Part shown: piece by piece, positions 6,656 to 6,704 of the stretch
Position numbering within the stretch: position 1 is the first letter of the stretch
How the letters are laid out: every line of letters begins with the position of its first letter
DNA from: Chlamydiota bacterium
GTDB lineage: Bacteria; Chlamydiota; Chlamydiia; Chlamydiales; Criblamydiaceae
Length of the DNA stretch: 6,704 bases
NCBI GenBank assembly: GCA_021772365.1
Contig: JAJFMC010000077.1
Coordinates: forward strand, 1-6,704
Direction: 5' to 3'
Made by a program: the position numbers and the translations under genes
The notes under the pieces: model-generated
Seen by the model: the letters and a program-made list of their open reading frames with translations, nothing else
Database searches by the model: none
Told to the model about the DNA's origin: nothing

Positions 6656-6689
6656 AAAAAGTCCTGGCGCTGCGCGCCAGAACTTTTTT
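6656..6689. terminator. Bidirectional Rho-independent terminator
   Basis: A seven-base perfect stem CTGGCGC (6664-6670) and GCGCCAG (6674-6680) around a TGC loop is extended by AAAAAGT (6656-6662) and ACTTTTT (6682-6688) across one C/A mismatch. The flanking A and T runs give a U-tract on either strand. No gene ends here within the window on either strand, so it most likely ends a minus-strand gene lying to the right, insulating the sulfotransferase-like gene from read-through. Confidence 0.8.
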
Positions 6690-6704
6690 AGAGTCAAAAT
6701 TAAG

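Overview
The window carries six protein-coding genes: one sterol-reductase-like enzyme cut by the left edge, three metallopeptidases, and two sulfotransferase-like proteins with signal peptides. Coding density is high, Shine-Dalgarno sequences precede several starts, and genes abut or overlap, so this is bacterial DNA. No rRNA, tRNA, CRISPR array or insertion sequence was seen. A bacterial homologue of the eukaryotic delta-24 sterol reductase (DHCR24/DWARF1), next to a Ste24-like membrane protease and predicted exported sulfotransferases, suggests a bacterium living in or on eukaryotic cells. From memory, sterol reductase homologues occur in Coxiella, Legionella and environmental Chlamydiae. 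I cannot fix the phylum from this window, and the Chlamydiae/Legionellales suggestion is only a guess.

Layout. On the minus strand, reading leftwards from about 2220, an M19 (renal-dipeptidase family) dipeptidase is followed by the DHCR24-like FAD oxidoreductase. The second gene starts inside the end of the first, with a 29-base overlap, and runs off the left edge. On the plus strand, reading rightwards from about 2245, come a multi-pass M48 (Ste24-like) protease, an M20 (CNDP/carnosinase-like) dipeptidase and a sulfotransferase-like protein, with gaps of 4 and 3 bases, so they look like one operon. The two transcription units diverge from a short intergenic region holding candidate promoters for both strands and two adjacent palindromes. 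A second sulfotransferase-like gene on the minus strand meets the plus-strand operon tail to tail with a 4-base overlap. The right end is a noncoding stretch of about 170 bases that finishes in a strong hairpin terminator usable from both strands.

How the genes may work together (inference). The M19 and M20 enzymes would finish peptide breakdown in the cytoplasm and the M48 enzyme would cleave proteins in the membrane, which fits a peptide-scavenging lifestyle. The sterol reductase would act on a sterol the bacterium probably takes from its host. The two sulfotransferase-like proteins are visibly richer in A+T than the genes to their left, and each has its own signal peptide. They may be a separately acquired pair working outside the cytoplasm.
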